This document shows positions 1 to 12,832 of a stretch of DNA of 64,000 nucleotides, piece after piece (position 1 is the stretch's first letter; every line of letters starts with the position of its first letter). The DNA is from Sceloporus undulatus (lineage: Eukaryota; Chordata; Lepidosauria; Squamata; Phrynosomatidae), in contig NC_056526.1 of NCBI RefSeq assembly GCF_019175285.1, forward strand, positions 121,394,599 to 121,458,598, read 5' to 3'. The position numbers and the translations under genes are program-made. A model generated the notes under the pieces. It worked only from the letters and a program-made list of their open reading frames with translations. It did not search any database and was not told the DNA's origin.

Positions 1-38
1 GCACACACGCACACGCACACACACACACACACACACAA
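1..38. repeat. (CA)n microsatellite
   Basis: An alternating CA run with one CG interruption opens the window. Confidence 0.9.
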
Positions 39-297
39 TACTGCAGGTTGCAATTAACTAATTACTTATTCTTTCCTTTGAATTCTGAAGAATTTTGAAT
101 GTTAATGCCACAGCTTGGCTAAGGATATCTGTTACGTTATCTTGAACTTATAGGTAGTGAATCACCAAAATTAATATTTACATGACTCAGAATATGAACT
201 TCTTCAGCTTGGAATATATTACCTTTTTCTTATTCATACAGCTAGGCTTTGTACTGTGTCCTGAAGAAAGTTATTCTCCTATTGAAAACAAAATTAA

Positions 298-506
298 CAT
301 TGCTAACCTATGGCAACCCTAAGGTGAGCATATCATGGAGTTTTCCTGGTATGATTTGTTCAGAGGAGGCTTGCCATTGCCTTCCCCTGAGGCTGAGACA
401 GTGTAATTTGTCCAAGATCACACAGAGTGTTTACATGGCAAAGCCAGGATTTGAAACCGGGTCTCCAGAGTCAGAGTCCAATGCTCCAAACACTGCACTA
501 CTTTAA
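298..506 (-). repeat. Sauria-type tRNA-derived SINE
   Basis: Read on the - strand it has a tRNA-like head, the core motif GTTCAGAGGAGG (here as complement) and a tail resembling the BovB 3' end (CCTAAGG, GGCAACCC). It is the same family as the copies at 555, 18226 and 59940. It is diverged. Confidence 0.75.
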
Positions 507-549
507 AAAAAAATCAATTAAAAATTGTGTTGGAGATGATTTAATAAGG

Positions 550-782
550 CCCAAGAGCCAGTGTGAATTAGTGGTTTGAGTGTTGGTCTATCACTCTGGA
601 GATCAGAGTTCAGTTGCCAGATCAGCCATGGAAACACACTGAGTGACCTTGGGCAAATCACACTGTCTCAGCCTCAGGGGAAACAAACCTCCTCTGAACA
701 AATAATGGCAGGAAAACCCCATGATAGGCTCACCTTAGGGTTGCCATAAATCGGAAGTGCCTTGAAGGCATACAACCACAAC
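550..782 (+). repeat. Sauria-type SINE, near full length
   Basis: GAGCCAGTGTG... head, TGACCTTGGGCAAATCAC core, CCTCTGAACAAAT motif and tail TTAGGGTTGCCATAAATCGG followed by an ACAAC-rich end. The tail resembles the BovB LINE 3' end, in keeping with mobilisation by BovB. Confidence 0.85.
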
Positions 783-1492
783 AATTCTCATTTTGCAATG
801 GGACCACATGTTTGGTGAAAGTGCCCAATCCATCAAACAACTTTAAGTTATTTTAAAATATATAGCTCCAATGTTATTGGGTGATTGAGTCAAACTAAAG
901 TAACTGGCTAAAGGTGAAAAGTCTTTGCTATTGTGATGGTGTCAGCCCATCCTCCCTCCCCCGGTTTGCACTTGATTTCCTGGTAGCTGTCAACCATAAA
1001 GATTCAGATTACCAACAACCCAGCAACATGCATTAATGAGGGATTAGACAGGGTTTAACATCCCTTCTGTTTTGCTTGACAGGCTCGCTCTTCTGGTAAC
1101 ACTTGCAAACTGTTCTCTAGATCCACAGTCTTCTTAAAATTACTGATGAAAACCCTGCATAGCATGTTGTTTGCAATCTGTCATTTAAACAAATGATAAT
1201 CATATATTTCTGCTCCTTTGCTCAGGTTTTGTTTCTTGTGATGACTTCAGACCAATATTTGCTTAGTCTGTAAACTCGTAACTGTTTAAAAATTAAAACA
1301 TTTGTGAGTTATGGAAAGCATACATAAAATTGAACCAACTGATATATGGCATTTTTTTTTAGCCATCTTCATATTCTGATCATGTTTGTTATGTATCTAT
1401 ACTCGTGAAGAAAGAAAGAAGTAATGGAAATAGATTATCTAATCGACATTTTCCTAACTCTGCTTTTAAGTAGTTATCACATAGCTTCAATG

Positions 1493-1602
1493 GAAGATAA
1501 TGGCAAGCCTCCTCTGAACAAATCTTGCCAAGAAAAACCTGTGATACATTCATCTTAGGGTCACCATAAGTGAGAAATGACTTTAAGGCACACAACAACT
1601 GT
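1493..1602 (+). repeat. Sauria-type SINE, 3' half
   Basis: Only the CCTCTGAACAAATCTTGCC motif and the BovB-like tail ending in CACACAACAACT remain. Confidence 0.75.
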
Positions 1603-1711
1603 AGGACCTTATCACATTAGAACAGAAACGGGATTTAAAATGGAATTAAATTAGAAAAAAAACTGCAAATGCGGGAAGTTGTTAGGTTTGTTATATACTT
1701 CTCAAGATTGG

Positions 1712-1712
1712 C

Positions 1713-1750
<38 letters not shown>
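1712..1750. repeat. (AAT)n microsatellite at a LINE tail
   Basis: Thirteen AAT units. They abut the 3' UTR of the minus-strand LINE to the right, so they are probably its expanded 3' tail. Confidence 0.9.
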
Positions 1751-1752
<2 letters not shown>

Positions 1753-2234
1753 TTTATTTATGTTTCCCCACCTCTCCCATTGGATCGAAGTGGGGTTACA
1801 GATTATAAAACTATTACAGAACTATTATAAAATATAAAACAGTACAAAAAATACAATCTCTATTAGAACACACTCATATCATATAACATACATATCCAGA
1901 GTAAGGCAGAGGATCAAACGACCAGTGTAAATATCTTTATTCTTCAGGGGGGGAAAGCTTGACAAAAGAGAAAGGTTTTTAATCTCTTTTTAAATGTATC
2001 CAAGGGGGTCACAAGACGGAGCTCCTCAGGAAGACTATTCCAGATCCACGGGGCTGCCATTGAAAAGGCCATCTGGGATGTGGAAACGTATTTGGAGGAT
2101 GGTATTACCAATAGATTCTTCCTGGATGTTCTGAGTGTAGAACAGAGTGTAGAACTCTGCCTTGGATATCTGTATGTTTCCAAGGCTTGCAGTGTGTTTT
2201 GGTGGGGAAGTAAGCACACAAACAATGCATGCAT
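1751..2234 (-). mobile_element. CR1-group LINE 3' end (RT C-terminus + 3' UTR)
   Basis: The - strand encodes FSMAAPWIWNSLPEELRLV and FKKRLKTFLF, the hallmark end of CR1/L2/L3-type reverse transcriptases. A 3' UTR and an AAT tail follow. The copy is 5'-truncated. The exact CR1 subgroup (L3-like or CR1) is not resolved. Confidence 0.75.
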
Positions 2235-2239
2235 TTCAC

Positions 2240-4690
2240 ACTAAGAAAGCATATATGTGAAATATGAGCAAGCCATGCTTTAGTCAATGGGGGAAAATCA
2301 TCCACTAAACAATGACTTTATTTACATCACAATCACATCACTTTATTCATATCCCTCTTTTCTCCTAGGCTGGGACTCAGGCGGTATCCTCCAGAGTTCT
2401 CAGAAACTCCATCTTACATATTTTTCAGTAAAAGGGGTTGGGTTCAGGAAGATTTAAGGAAACTGGATGTGGATTTCCAGTCACTTCTAGACTGCGTCGC
2501 AAGGAGTGGTGTGACTTTCTGTAGTACCCAAGAAAGAAAAAGTCGGCTTCTGGACCCGTCAAATGTGTTCATCCCACCTTATACAGTGATCTCCCTTAAA
2601 GCTGCTTGGGATCTTCATATGTTGATAAAAGAACTGAACATAATCTCCATTTATCTTCTTCAGCATTTCAGTATCACTGTTCATTTTCAAATCCCTTTTA
2701 GTGCTAGTAGTAGAGAGTTAAGCTGGAAAAGTGAAACCAAGGCAGAACATCTTAATGGATTTTAATGAGTCAACTTAATGAAGCAGCTGTTCAGAAAAGT
2801 GACCCTGTGAACACATTACAGATCAAAACTGGTTATATGCAAGAGCTACGTATATGATAATAGAGAGGATCTGCATGTGAAAGGGATGCATTGCAAATCA
2901 CTTAGGATAGGCAGAGTTTTTCTATCACCTGCGATCAGCTCAAAGACTACAGCACAAAAGGTCTGCATTCTTGTTTGAAATTATGTATTGAATAAACTGG
3001 ACCTCTGACAATCAGTCTGGATCTGAAAGCTTCTTATAGACAAACAAAGTGAGTGGTATACTGTGGAATGAATGAAGTCATACAAAGCAAATGTATGACT
3101 GGGCATCAAATGTAGCAGAAGAAAAATTAATTGCCTGGTAATAATTCTAGTCCATAGTAGCAAATTTAGTTAAAGCATATTGTGAAGGATTCCTTTTGAA
3201 CTAAATGAGACATCAGTTGAAATTAATCTGCTCCATTAATTTGAACATGGTTTCTAGCTTCATCTGGAATAGAGCCCTATTTATATTTTCCAGACTTATT
3301 TGGTCATGCACTGAGGATTTGCACGCCAACATACATAATAATTGTAGCTTTCCCAACGTGATACCCTCTAAATATATTGGACGATCAACCTCATCATCCC
3401 CACTGACTGGAATGGTGGTGGTAGTACTCCAACACATCTGGAAAGGAACAGGCTGGGGATATGTATAACAGTCCAATCTGTTTTCATATCATCATCATGA
3501 TCATCAAAATTGTTTTGAACTTCTCGTTGCATTTTACTAATCTCATTGTGGGCTGCTGGGAAAATAAATGTCAGTTCTTGAAAACGCCCAACATGCAACT
3601 CCAAGACATTTTTCCATGTTCCCTTTGCCTGCCAAAACAATTTGAAACGTTCTGCTTTAGAACTACCTTTATTTATGCTCCCTCTCTTCCTGAATGTTTT
3701 TTTAGCTCTGAAATCCATCCATTAGTTCTGCCCCTCCAAGGGATTCCAGTTATGTCTGGTCTTTCTTCCCAGAGGGCTGCAGAACAGTACAAGGCAGACA
3801 AACTTGGCAGGCAAACAAAGGCCATTTGGAAACTATAAGAAGGCCTTCCTGGAATGTTAACTCTGATTCGGAATGTACCCCTTAAGATATTCCAATGGCT
3901 CTCCTATTCAGAAAAATCATAACACTGCTGACTGTTCGAGGGAGTAATTTAGGATTAACATAGCAGGCTCATATTTCTAGAAATAATTCAGCTTTTAGTG
4001 ATTTGTAAAGAAATTATAAGGGATCTTCAAAAACAAGCCAGTGATGGCTAGAAGGATAGAATCATTAAGCAAATACAGAAGTTAGAAAAATTATTTAAAA
4101 AGAAAAGAAAAAAACATCCAAAAATTCTGTAGCCATCATGGCACCCATGCTTCCTTGGGGTATTCAGGAGATTGTCATCAATAAAAGTAACCTTCCCAAA
4201 TTCTAGCAAAGTGTGTGGTCTATCACGCCACTCACAGCTCACCTGCCATGTTTGGTGTCTTTCCATGTGCCATCCTCCCCATTTCACTGACTCAAGGAAG
4301 AAAAAGAAGAAGACTGGATTTTTTGGTAGCAAAGGATCATGATTTAAACTTGGCTTCATAGGTCAAGGGATGGAGAGACTCATGCAGTGCCAAACCCAGA
4401 GAAAGAGTACCATTTTAAATTCCACTGAGCAATCAGAGATTCAAAACGTGATTGCACAATCTTTCACAGGGCATGTGTGATGAATTTGTCAAGAGTAGGT
4501 TTTTATGACCATCTGGTGTGATAAAGTACATAAACTTTTTTAAAACTACAGCATAACGGTTCAAGAAAAGGTCAAGAAGAATGCCAAATTTTTCAAAGAG
4601 AAAAAATGATTTGTGTTTTTTTCATGTTTCTTTAAATAAATACAAATATTTAATTGTTCATTCAATTTGCTAGTGTATAGATTTGGTGAG
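2240..4690. other. Intergenic DNA, nothing recognised
   Basis: Short open frames only, with no exon-like homology and no repeat family I can name. A poly(T)/poly(A)-rich stretch lies at 4080-4120. Confidence 0.5.
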
Positions 4691-4692
4691 TT

Positions 4693-4865
4693 GCGAGCCA
4701 GCATAGTGTAGTGGTCTGAGTGCTGGATTAGGATGCTTGGAAGTTAGGGTTCAAATCCCCACTTGAGCAATTCACACTTTCTAAGCCTGAAAGGAAAGCT
4801 ATGGTAAAACTTCTCTGAATAAATTTTGCCAAGGGAACCCTATGAAGTTTATCACATTGGGGCTA
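4693..4865 (+). repeat. Sauria-type SINE, diverged
   Basis: GAGCCAGCATAGTGTAGTGG head and GGTTCAAATCCCC, which fits a tRNA B box. The CTTCTCTGAATAAAT motif follows, but the tail is decayed. Confidence 0.7.
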
Positions 4866-4932
4866 ATTTCGGTCTTTGTAGACCACAGCTCCCCCCCCCC
4901 CCACTTTTCTCTCACCTGCTCACTAACACAAT

Positions 4933-5609
4933 ACTGTATTTTCTGGCATATAAGGCTACTTTTTAACCCAGAAAAATCTTCTCAAAATTCGGGGTCATCT
5001 TATACGCCAGATGTTGTCTTATAAGGCGAGTGATGAAACTTCTGAGCCGGACTGGAGAATCTGCGGTTGCCGCATATGGTGGGGGGAGCTAAAAAATAGC
5101 CGCAGCCGCATCCCCACCATATGTATGAAAGCAGCAAGGGCAGCGCTGTACAAGTACGGTAGAAAAAATCCACTCACCAGGATTTGTGGAAGGAAGTGAC
5201 TTAACACGGTCCCAATGACGAGGTGAGGGGGCGCCTCACCAGGAAAGTGTAAGTGAAGGGTGGAGCAAGCTGTAGGCATCCGGGACACCCGGGGTATGGA
5301 AAAAAGAGCTGTGTTTGCACTACTGCTCTGATAGTCGTGGAGACAGGGAGGGCTGAGCAGGCAGAGAGAGCTGAGCAATCCAAGCAGGCTTTGTATACAA
5401 CAAGCTTTCCTGCTAAGTACCTGCATGTCATAAGCATTTGAATTAAAATTACCATGTTGAAATCAAATCTCTCTTTTTAAATTTTTATTTGGTGTGTGTT
5501 GGAAGAGGGGTAGTCTTATATGGCAAGTATATCCTAAACTATACATTTTAACTGGAAAAGTTGGAGGTCATCTTATATATCCAGTCGTCTTATACACCGG
5601 AAAATACGG
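4933..5609. mobile_element. Non-autonomous DNA transposon with TIRs (about 680 bp)
   Basis: The left end TGTATTTTCTGGCATATAAG and the right end, read as complement CGTATTTTCCGGTGTATAAG, are inverted repeats. Subterminal TCTTATACGCC/GTCTTATAC motifs recur at both ends. The interior has no transposase frame. The superfamily is not assigned, because I cannot see a clear target duplication. Confidence 0.7.
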
Positions 5610-6544
5610 GCAACTGGCCAGGAGAGTCTCTGCCCATGTCGGGCCACTATCATCTCCTAGCCAAGTTTCTATGAAACATGCCAGTTTCCTCATCCTTAAG
5701 GACAGCATCAATTATATAACATTTTCTTTTTAACTGACCTGGCATTACAAAGGACCAAGGTGAGGTTTTGTGGGTGGCTTGGCTCACTCTCCAGGCTCCT
5801 AAGGATGACAGGGTGACTGGAAGGTAAGACAGATGTTAACTTTCTTTCTGTCCTTCATTTGTAACAGCATCTCACCCTACCATTGGCATATCTCCCTCTG
5901 CCCGGGACAACTTGAATTGCTGCTCCATTTCCATTATGCATTATGCATTATACTTTAAAGTCAATATTATACTTTATACAACATTATACTTTAAAGTTAA
6001 TAATTACAAACTATAAAATTAAAACACATTAACACAGCTCTAAAAACCATTAGACAATGGTTCTCAGTTTGTACATACTGGGTTAATACAACTAGTCCAG
6101 CATAATCTTACTCTCACTGAGGTGATGCCTTATAGCCAACTAGATGGTTCGGGCTGTGCACTACCCAGTCTTACAGCTGCCACTTTCACTGACACCTATT
6201 TACTAGTATTATAAATATTATTTACATGTATGTATCCAGTCATATAAAACATTTTATAATGTACAAATGGGATTTCAACATATAACAATACAATACAACA
6301 AGAACAATACAATACAACGTGGCACAAGACGTAACTTAAACTCTCAACTAGCCACTCCCATCACTTAGTACTTTGAGCCTTGCAGCTACCGTAAAACACC
6401 ATCCAGGCACTGAATGGGCACTACCCTTTGGCTGCTGCCTTGGGCTTTTGCTCTTAATATAGAAGCTGCAGGGTATGCCTCCACAAAGCAGCTGGTGCTT
6501 ACTCTGAACAAGTTGGCTGTTCCCTCAGGTAATATTGGTGCTTC

Positions 6545-6830
6545 CCTGCTTGTCCCCACCAAGCAAGATGACCAAATGGAGGCTGTTGTACTTTGGCCAC
6601 ACATGAGAAGGCATGACACATTAGAAAAGAAAATAATCCAAGGAAAGATATAAAGCAATAGAAAGAAAGGAAGGCTGTAGGCCAGATGGCTAGACTTGAT
6701 CAGAGAGATCACTGGCATGAACCTTTAGGATCTGAGCAGAGAGGTTGAGAATATGGGGCTTTGGAGGTGTCTCATTCACAGGGTCACCATGAGTCCACTT
6801 TGACTTGAAGATAGTCAACAACAAGGTGAA
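6545..6830 (+). mobile_element. BovB/RTE LINE 3' fragment
   Basis: Decayed frames keep RTE carboxyl-end features (MRRHDTLEKKIIQGKI, then a GSP/HFDLK-like end) and a 3' end CAGGGTCACCATGAG with ACAACAAGG. It resembles the copies near 45.3 and 45.9 kb. Confidence 0.65.
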
Positions 6831-6844
6831 CCTATCACTGCATT

Positions 6845-6950
6845 TTCTGGGGCTAGGTGTGACTCACCTAAGATCACTCAATGGTTTTCATGCCCAAGCG
6901 GAAAATTGAGTCCTGATCTCTAGAATTGTAATTCCATGACTACCCTAAAC
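6845..6950 (-). repeat. SINE head fragment
   Basis: The sequence GTGACTCACCTAAGATCACT and the following GAGTCCTGATCTC fit the complement of the Sauria SINE head and core. The remainder is lost. Confidence 0.5.
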
Positions 6951-6959
6951 TGTAAAGTC

Positions 6960-8560
6960 CGTTAAAAACTCACCAGCAATTTTAGGGTTAGTCTTTCCAA
7001 ATGCAATTCGATACCAACCCAAAATTACAACAACACCAAAAAAATAAATAAATGATGTCACATTTTGAGGTGGACAGTTGGGGGTTTCCTCCCCATGTTT
7101 TCCCTAGAAAACAAGAGATGATAGATAAATATACTGTATTTCTTCATCTGAAATTTTCTGGCGGCTAAAGAACAGTCTGTTCCAAAGTGAGGAAACTTCC
7201 CAAGACATCAGATATGATTTGGCTGTGAATTTACCAGATGTAAAAATAAACCTTTCTTGCTTAATATATAACTCAAAACAGCACTTCCTCATTTGGCATC
7301 GGAACATAGTATCAAACAACCAGATAAATTATTACGATTTTTGCTTTGGAAAATTCCACCAGCATTTTTGAGCAATTCCTGATTTCCGAACAATGGTGTA
7401 ACAATACTGTAATTGCATTTGAAAGTTAGCATCCTCTGTTATTTTATTGCATCATAATATGTTAGTGGATTCATTTTATCTTTAAGGTTTAGGATCTTTC
7501 CCTATCCTGTTTTGGACAATGTGTGCTTCAGTTGGCCTAAAAACACAAAGAAGAACAAACTGTAACTTGGACCCCTTCCTTGTTCATGTAGAAGAGTAGA
7601 GAACACAATGCCTGCATACTGTTTTCCCTGAAAGTTCAGCCCCTGAAAGTTGCTGAAAGAGCAGCTGCCATTCAGATGAAAGCAAAAAAAAAAAAAGTAC
7701 TCCTAACTGCTTCCTCATGTTTTATGCATGGTGCAATATTAATGCAAATATTTTTGACTGTAGCCATTTTGAAATCCAATTATCAGTAATATGATGTCTC
7801 AGCCATTTAAGATACCTTCCAGGAAGAAACTGGTTGACTCTAAAGGCAGTGAATCAGCTGAAATCGAGGTTCATTATCTAAGAAATATGGAGTGAGCTAT
7901 ATTTTTCTCCACTGATCTACCCTTTACTTTCATGCATAAACATACTTCAGCAAGATAATTCAGCAAGAAGAATGTTGAAGAAGTAGAACTTAAATTCAGT
8001 TGTAAAATCTACTGGAATTTATACAGGTTAACTTACCAAGTTCCCATTGATCCCACAGGTCCACTCTAGTTGGCTTACAGCTGAAGTTAGGCCTAAATGC
8101 TTAACTTACACAGTTGAGGTGTGGAAAATGGACAACATATTACTTGCTAACACATTTGTGAACATTATAATTAGAATTCCTTGATATCATACACATTCCT
8201 GCCACATAAGCTCATAAGATTTTCAACTTCCTGCATATTTAATAGCAGTGAATTCCAGTACTTTAAAGTTGCAGCTCACTTGGAATCATAGCAGGACACT
8301 AACTGATTATTCAGGCTAGTGGATTAAAATAGCCACCTTAATGAAAACATATTTAAATCCATTTGAAATATATTACTGTCTAGAACTGTGTAAGTCTCAA
8401 ATTCTTTCTGCTTTATACAAAGTCCTGTCATTTGTCAGTGAAGGAGATGGGTAGACTATGAAGAGAGAACTGATAGAATCACTACGTCCCTCAGCTATAA
8501 GCAATAATTTGGAAACCTAAACCGTTTTTGGAAACATAAAGTGAACACAGTGACCCTTGA
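6960..8560. other. Intergenic DNA, nothing recognised
   Basis: A+T-rich sequence without homology that I can name. One A-run lies at 7684-7696. Confidence 0.45.
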
Positions 8561-8564
8561 TCAA

Positions 8565-8695
8565 AGGTGTGCAACTTGTATACTGTATATCTGGATGTTG
8601 TTATATTGCAACTTCTACCATCCCTCACCCATGGTTATGCTGGCCAAGACTGATGGGAGTTATATTCCAGTAACTTCTGGTGAGTCATAGATTGC
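8565..8695. repeat. Short palindromic repeat (hAT-like MITE family, decayed)
   Basis: GGATGTTGTTATATTGCAAC, then CCATGGTTATGCTGGCCAAG and TGATGGGAGTTATATTCCAG, form weak inverted arms. The family recurs at 9030, 9395, 17372, 26778, 32161, 41418 and 57312. Confidence 0.55.
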
Positions 8696-8926
8696 CTGCT
8701 CTTACCTTAGAAGTTTTACCACTCTGATATAGGGGAAAAGATGATGTATATCTCACAGCACAATGACAAATATCAGGATGTATTTATTTTTAAATCCATT
8801 AAACAAATCCAGTTTTCCTATTAATTCAAATTATATACATCAGAGGACAAAAATCATATAAATCTTATGCCTGCCAGAAATAGTCCCCATTACCCAAGCA
8901 TTGTTCAAGATGGTTCATTGAGAAAG

Positions 8927-8998
8927 GAAAGGGCTGTAGCTCAGTGGGAGAACACATTCTTTGTATGCAAAAGGTGTCAGGGTCAATCTTTGGTATCC
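8927..8998 (+). repeat. tRNA-like SINE head / tRNA pseudogene
   Basis: GGGCTGTAGCTCAGTGGGAG fits a tRNA A-box region and GGGTCAATCTTTG a decayed B box about 40 bases on. The intervening anticodon stem is poor. It is best read as the head of a tRNA-derived SINE, not a working tRNA. Confidence 0.55.
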
Positions 8999-9009
8999 TA
9001 ACCTGAAGC

Positions 9010-9125
9010 AGGGATGGTGAATTTGCATCCTTCAAGATTTTGTAAGACTCCAACACCCATGATTCCTCACTTTCAGCCAAAGTGGCTGAGAGTGATAGCA
9101 ATGGGAGCCCAACAGGAGTGGTGGA
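9010..9125. repeat. Short hAT-like MITE family, decayed
   Basis: GACTCCAACACCCATGATTC and GATAGCAATGGGAGCCCAAC resemble the family at 8565. Confidence 0.45.
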
Positions 9126-9394
9126 AACCCAGGGTCCTCAGTCATGAGAAAAGGCAGGACCCAAGTTAAAAGGGACCCCATTTGAAACTGTGGGGGAACC
9201 ACTGCCAGGCAATACGAAGCAGCTTTCTATAGTATTTACTATGGCTCCAAATTTCAAAGGATAGTTTTGGTCTGGAACATGGATGCTGATACTTTTGCAA
9301 TCATTTTGGAATTGTATAATAATTTCCAAGATTATTCCTAAATTCCCAGATTCCCCTTACAAGAATCTAAGGCAGGAAATTCCTGATTTAAGGT

Positions 9395-9490
9395 CCCCAG
9401 ATGGTGTTGGCTTACAATTCCCATAATCCCTGTTATACGTGCTTGCTGGGCTTCTAAGAGTTGAAATCCAACAAGAGATTATAAACCACT
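9395..9490. repeat. Short hAT-like MITE family, decayed
   Basis: GGCTTACAATTCCCATAATC and GAGTTGAAATCCAACAAGAG form the characteristic inverted arms. Confidence 0.45.
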
Positions 9491-10012
9491 GATCTAAAGG
9501 GAAGCAGAGGTGTGCTAGTGACATGGTTCAGCACTGTCCCAAAATGGTCCCTAGTGTATTTCTAACCTGGACTAACGAATATCTTTATTCATCCCAATGA
9601 TGGAGGCAGCAGAATATGCACACTCTTCTAAGTGTAGGATGCTGCTCCCTTCACTGAAAGGAAAGGAAAGTCCCGTGAAAGGCAAGACTGTATGGTCTCA
9701 TTTAAGAGTTTGTCATTACTGGAGTAAACATCTTGATTTCATTCAGCTCTAACCTATGAATACTAGAAGTGTCAGATATTCATTCCTCAGATTATAGATC
9801 TGCTGCCCTTCATCCAGGAACTCACTGCATGTAGCAAGTCAGATTCTATCCTGATAATGTTCTGTACCTTGATAATGTTGTTTAATGTTTTAATTTTAGA
9901 TTGCTCCCTGCTCTGATTCTAGAGTGGAATGCATACATTTGCCAAAGTCATCTTAAATCCATTAGAAGGCAAAGGGGTCTTTCTTGCAGGACCTCTGAGA
10001 CTACTTGAGGCT

Positions 10013-10125
10013 GCATCTACATTTCAGAATTAACACAGTTTGACACCATGGCTCAATGTTATGGATGCCTGGGATTTGTAGTTTGGTGAGTTCTGGTGTC
10101 ATAAATCCCAGGATCCCAGTTATAG
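10013..10125. repeat. Half of a palindromic MITE
   Basis: GGCTGCATCTACATTTCAGA followed by CAGTTTGACACCATGGCTCA and a TGGGATTTGTAGTTTGGTGA arm. It is related to the full palindromes at 20198 and 58362. Confidence 0.55.
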
Positions 10126-10162
10126 ACCAGTGGGTTGTAGCATCTTTAAAAAAGTATCCAGG

Positions 10163-10380
10163 GTCCAAAACACTGCAGAAATAATCCAGTTTGAGACTGC
10201 TTTAACTGCCCTGACTCAATGCTAGTGAATCCTGGGAAATGTAGTTTATTGTGGTACCAGAGCTCTCTGACAGAGAAGGCTAAATGTCTCACAAAACTAC
10301 AGTTGCCAGAATTCCCTAGCATTGAGCCAGGACAGTTAAAACAGCCTCAAACTGGATTATTTCTGCAGTGTGTTTTGGTC
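10163..10380. mobile_element. Palindromic MITE (CTGCAGAAATAATCCAG family)
   Basis: The arms CTGCAGAAATAATCCAGTTT and its complement at the right end (CTGGATTATTTCTGCAG), with CAAAAC/GTTTTG outer bases, give an inverted-repeat element of about 218 bp. Other copies lie at 22590, 28067 and 56984. Confidence 0.8.
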
Positions 10381-10994
10381 TTGAAAGGCAACTATTTGGT
10401 TATTTCTGAGAAACAAGAAAATATTCCTTTTGGGAAAACATACAGTTACTAACTACTTTTAAAAAATAACTTGCCAAGAAAAATATACCCTCCAGCTTAT
10501 CAATATGCAAGAACTCCACATTTTGCTCCTCCTTGGATTGAGCATCCTTGAAAGTCTTGGGTGAATGATGTCAGTCATTACTTGGATTTTGCCATCCACA
10601 AAATGGCAGTCCCTTAATTCATTAAACGTTGTAGTTCATTTTGCGGTGTCTTGAAATTTGTTAAAAACAAAGCTGCCACAGGCATTGCAGAGTGAGAAAT
10701 GCACATGCGTAGAATTCAGGCTGCAAAACCACATGGTGAAAAGTGCCAACTCAACTGTTTCCTTTATATCTACATTCAAATGTAACTAAGCCAGCTTGTT
10801 TCTCTCTCGACTTGAAAGGCCTGCATATTAATGATTAGCGTTCTATTCTGTTTCTGTCAGTGCAGCACAAATCTGTGAATTCTTGGCATAATGAAAAAAG
10901 ATAAAACCACTACAAGAAGTGTGGAGAGAGCAAAACTAGCAAAACAGGAGAGTATAATTTGACGCAATGCTAATGAAATCCAGTGCATAACCAC

Positions 10995-11075
10995 TAAGGA
11001 CTAGGACTCATTAAGTTCAATGGGATTTACTGCTAGGTAAGTGTGAAGCCGATTGCAGCCTTAGGTTGTGTTTGA
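10995..11075. repeat. Short interspersed repeat (TTCAATGGGATTTACT family)
   Basis: ATTAAGTTCAATGGGATTTA and AAGTGTGAAGCCGATTGCAG recur in diverged form at 17505, 21580, 36340, 38285 and 56465. The family is not named here. Confidence 0.5.
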
Positions 11076-11079
11076 GAAT

Positions 11080-12825
11080 GCCTAGAATTACATTCCAGAT
11101 GAAATGTGCTTTCACACCGTACACTTTGCAGAGATGACCCTGCATTCCAACCTTTTTGGTTTTGGTGCCTGGAATTCTCAGTTCCTCCAGAAGAAAGATT
11201 CTTTTAAGTGTTACTTCTATTTTTGGACATGCTCTGTTCTTTATATAGGAAAAAAGAGGGTTTCTTTTCAAGCTGTTAAGAGACTATGTGACTCATGTTT
11301 TTACCCTATTTCCCCCCCAAAAAAACCTCTCTACAATGGACCATTGCATCATAATTGCAGAAGGTATTATAGAATACAAACACTCTTGACACAATGTACT
11401 CTCAACATTCATATTGAATTTATAATTTCTGAATACAGTCATGTGCAGCACACTGGCTTGATACTGGTATGTTGTGTACAGTAATTGAGCCACTTTTTTT
11501 CATTTTTTTGTTTGTAAAACAGGATGATTTTGATTTGAATTATATATAGGCAATTATGCAAATAATAGTTCTCTGGGCACACATTCAAAGAATGAAGAAT
11601 ATATTGTTATTTGCGGCTTTCTATTGTCGGCACAGAGTCCAAAATGTACCTTCAGATTTCAAAAGCTGTTGTTGTTGTCATGTATCTGCATTCCAGCTCA
11701 TATGACTTTGTTTGGGGAAAGTTCATAATGGGGGAATAAAGCAATATAAGTTGAATACAAATAATTTAAAAACCTTATCTAATGCTGAAGCAACTGAGCT
11801 GGCCTTAGCTTAAAAACAAATTGTACAAACATTACTGCAGTTGGCAGTTGTGTTTTAAAGCACAAAGGATCAGACAGATTATGAGGAGAAACAAGGAGGC
11901 TAGAAGAAGAATGACTGACAACCTGCTTTCATAACTAAATCTGCCAATACAAAGAAGGCATGTTGTTTAGTAAATGTCTGTTGTACCACTTTGGGAGAAA
12001 AATCTGTGAAGCCTGGAAGGAACTCACATGGATTTATCGCCTTGGAGAATTGTATTAGTTTTCATTCCAGTAGTAGCGTGTGCTCTGGAATGGCTTGCTT
12101 CTTTGAGCCATCTGGATTGCATTTTGCCAAATGTATGTTCTGCCCAATTCCTAATACATCTCTGCATTGGAATGGTTTCCTCACTTTTGCATTCTACTTA
12201 TGGGTAGCCAGTGAGACTAAGTGTCAAGTGTTAGAAAAAACAGAACATCCCAGTAAAACACCAGATTTCTGCTTCTGACAGTGTCTGCCTTGCTATTTAC
12301 TCCCTTGTCTGTGGATGGGTTATTCGGGTGACATGGGTTCATTATCCAATGTTGTTTGATTCTAACTTCAAGGACCCCTCTTATTCTTAAATTGTGCAAC
12401 TCTTCAAGCAGAACATTGCTCTCAGGAAAGGAAGACACACAGTCACATTCACCTTGACTTTGTGAGGATAGGATGCACTTGGACGTTCCACATCATATAG
12501 CAACATATCTGGGCCAGCCTTCCCTGCTGATTTCATCTTATTGTTTGACAGCTTTGAGGCCCTGTTTATACACAACGCAGGTTCTTTTTCTGGTCATTAG
12601 GCTGGGATTAGCTGTGGTGGCTGGTGGCCTCCATGTCAGTTGGGCAGTGAATCCACTGAAGACTTGAAAACAATCTTTGAAGGTGGTCTCCAAGGTGCTG
12701 AACCTGTTTGGGTACTAAACCAAGGGAGAAGCAATGAGATCACATCTACACTGTGCCCACTGTGCTCCCATTCTCACAGCAAAGTAGAATGAGACATTAC
12801 CACCAAAAATGGTTATTGAACCATT
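11080..12825. other. Intergenic DNA, nothing recognised
   Basis: The longest frame is 126 codons at 11104-11484 on the + strand and shows no family features. No repeat was identified. Confidence 0.45.
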
Positions 12826-12832
12826 GTAGGCT

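Noticed and set aside
8927-8998. Functional tRNA gene
   Set aside because: Poor B box and no convincing anticodon stem; it fits a tRNA-derived SINE head better.
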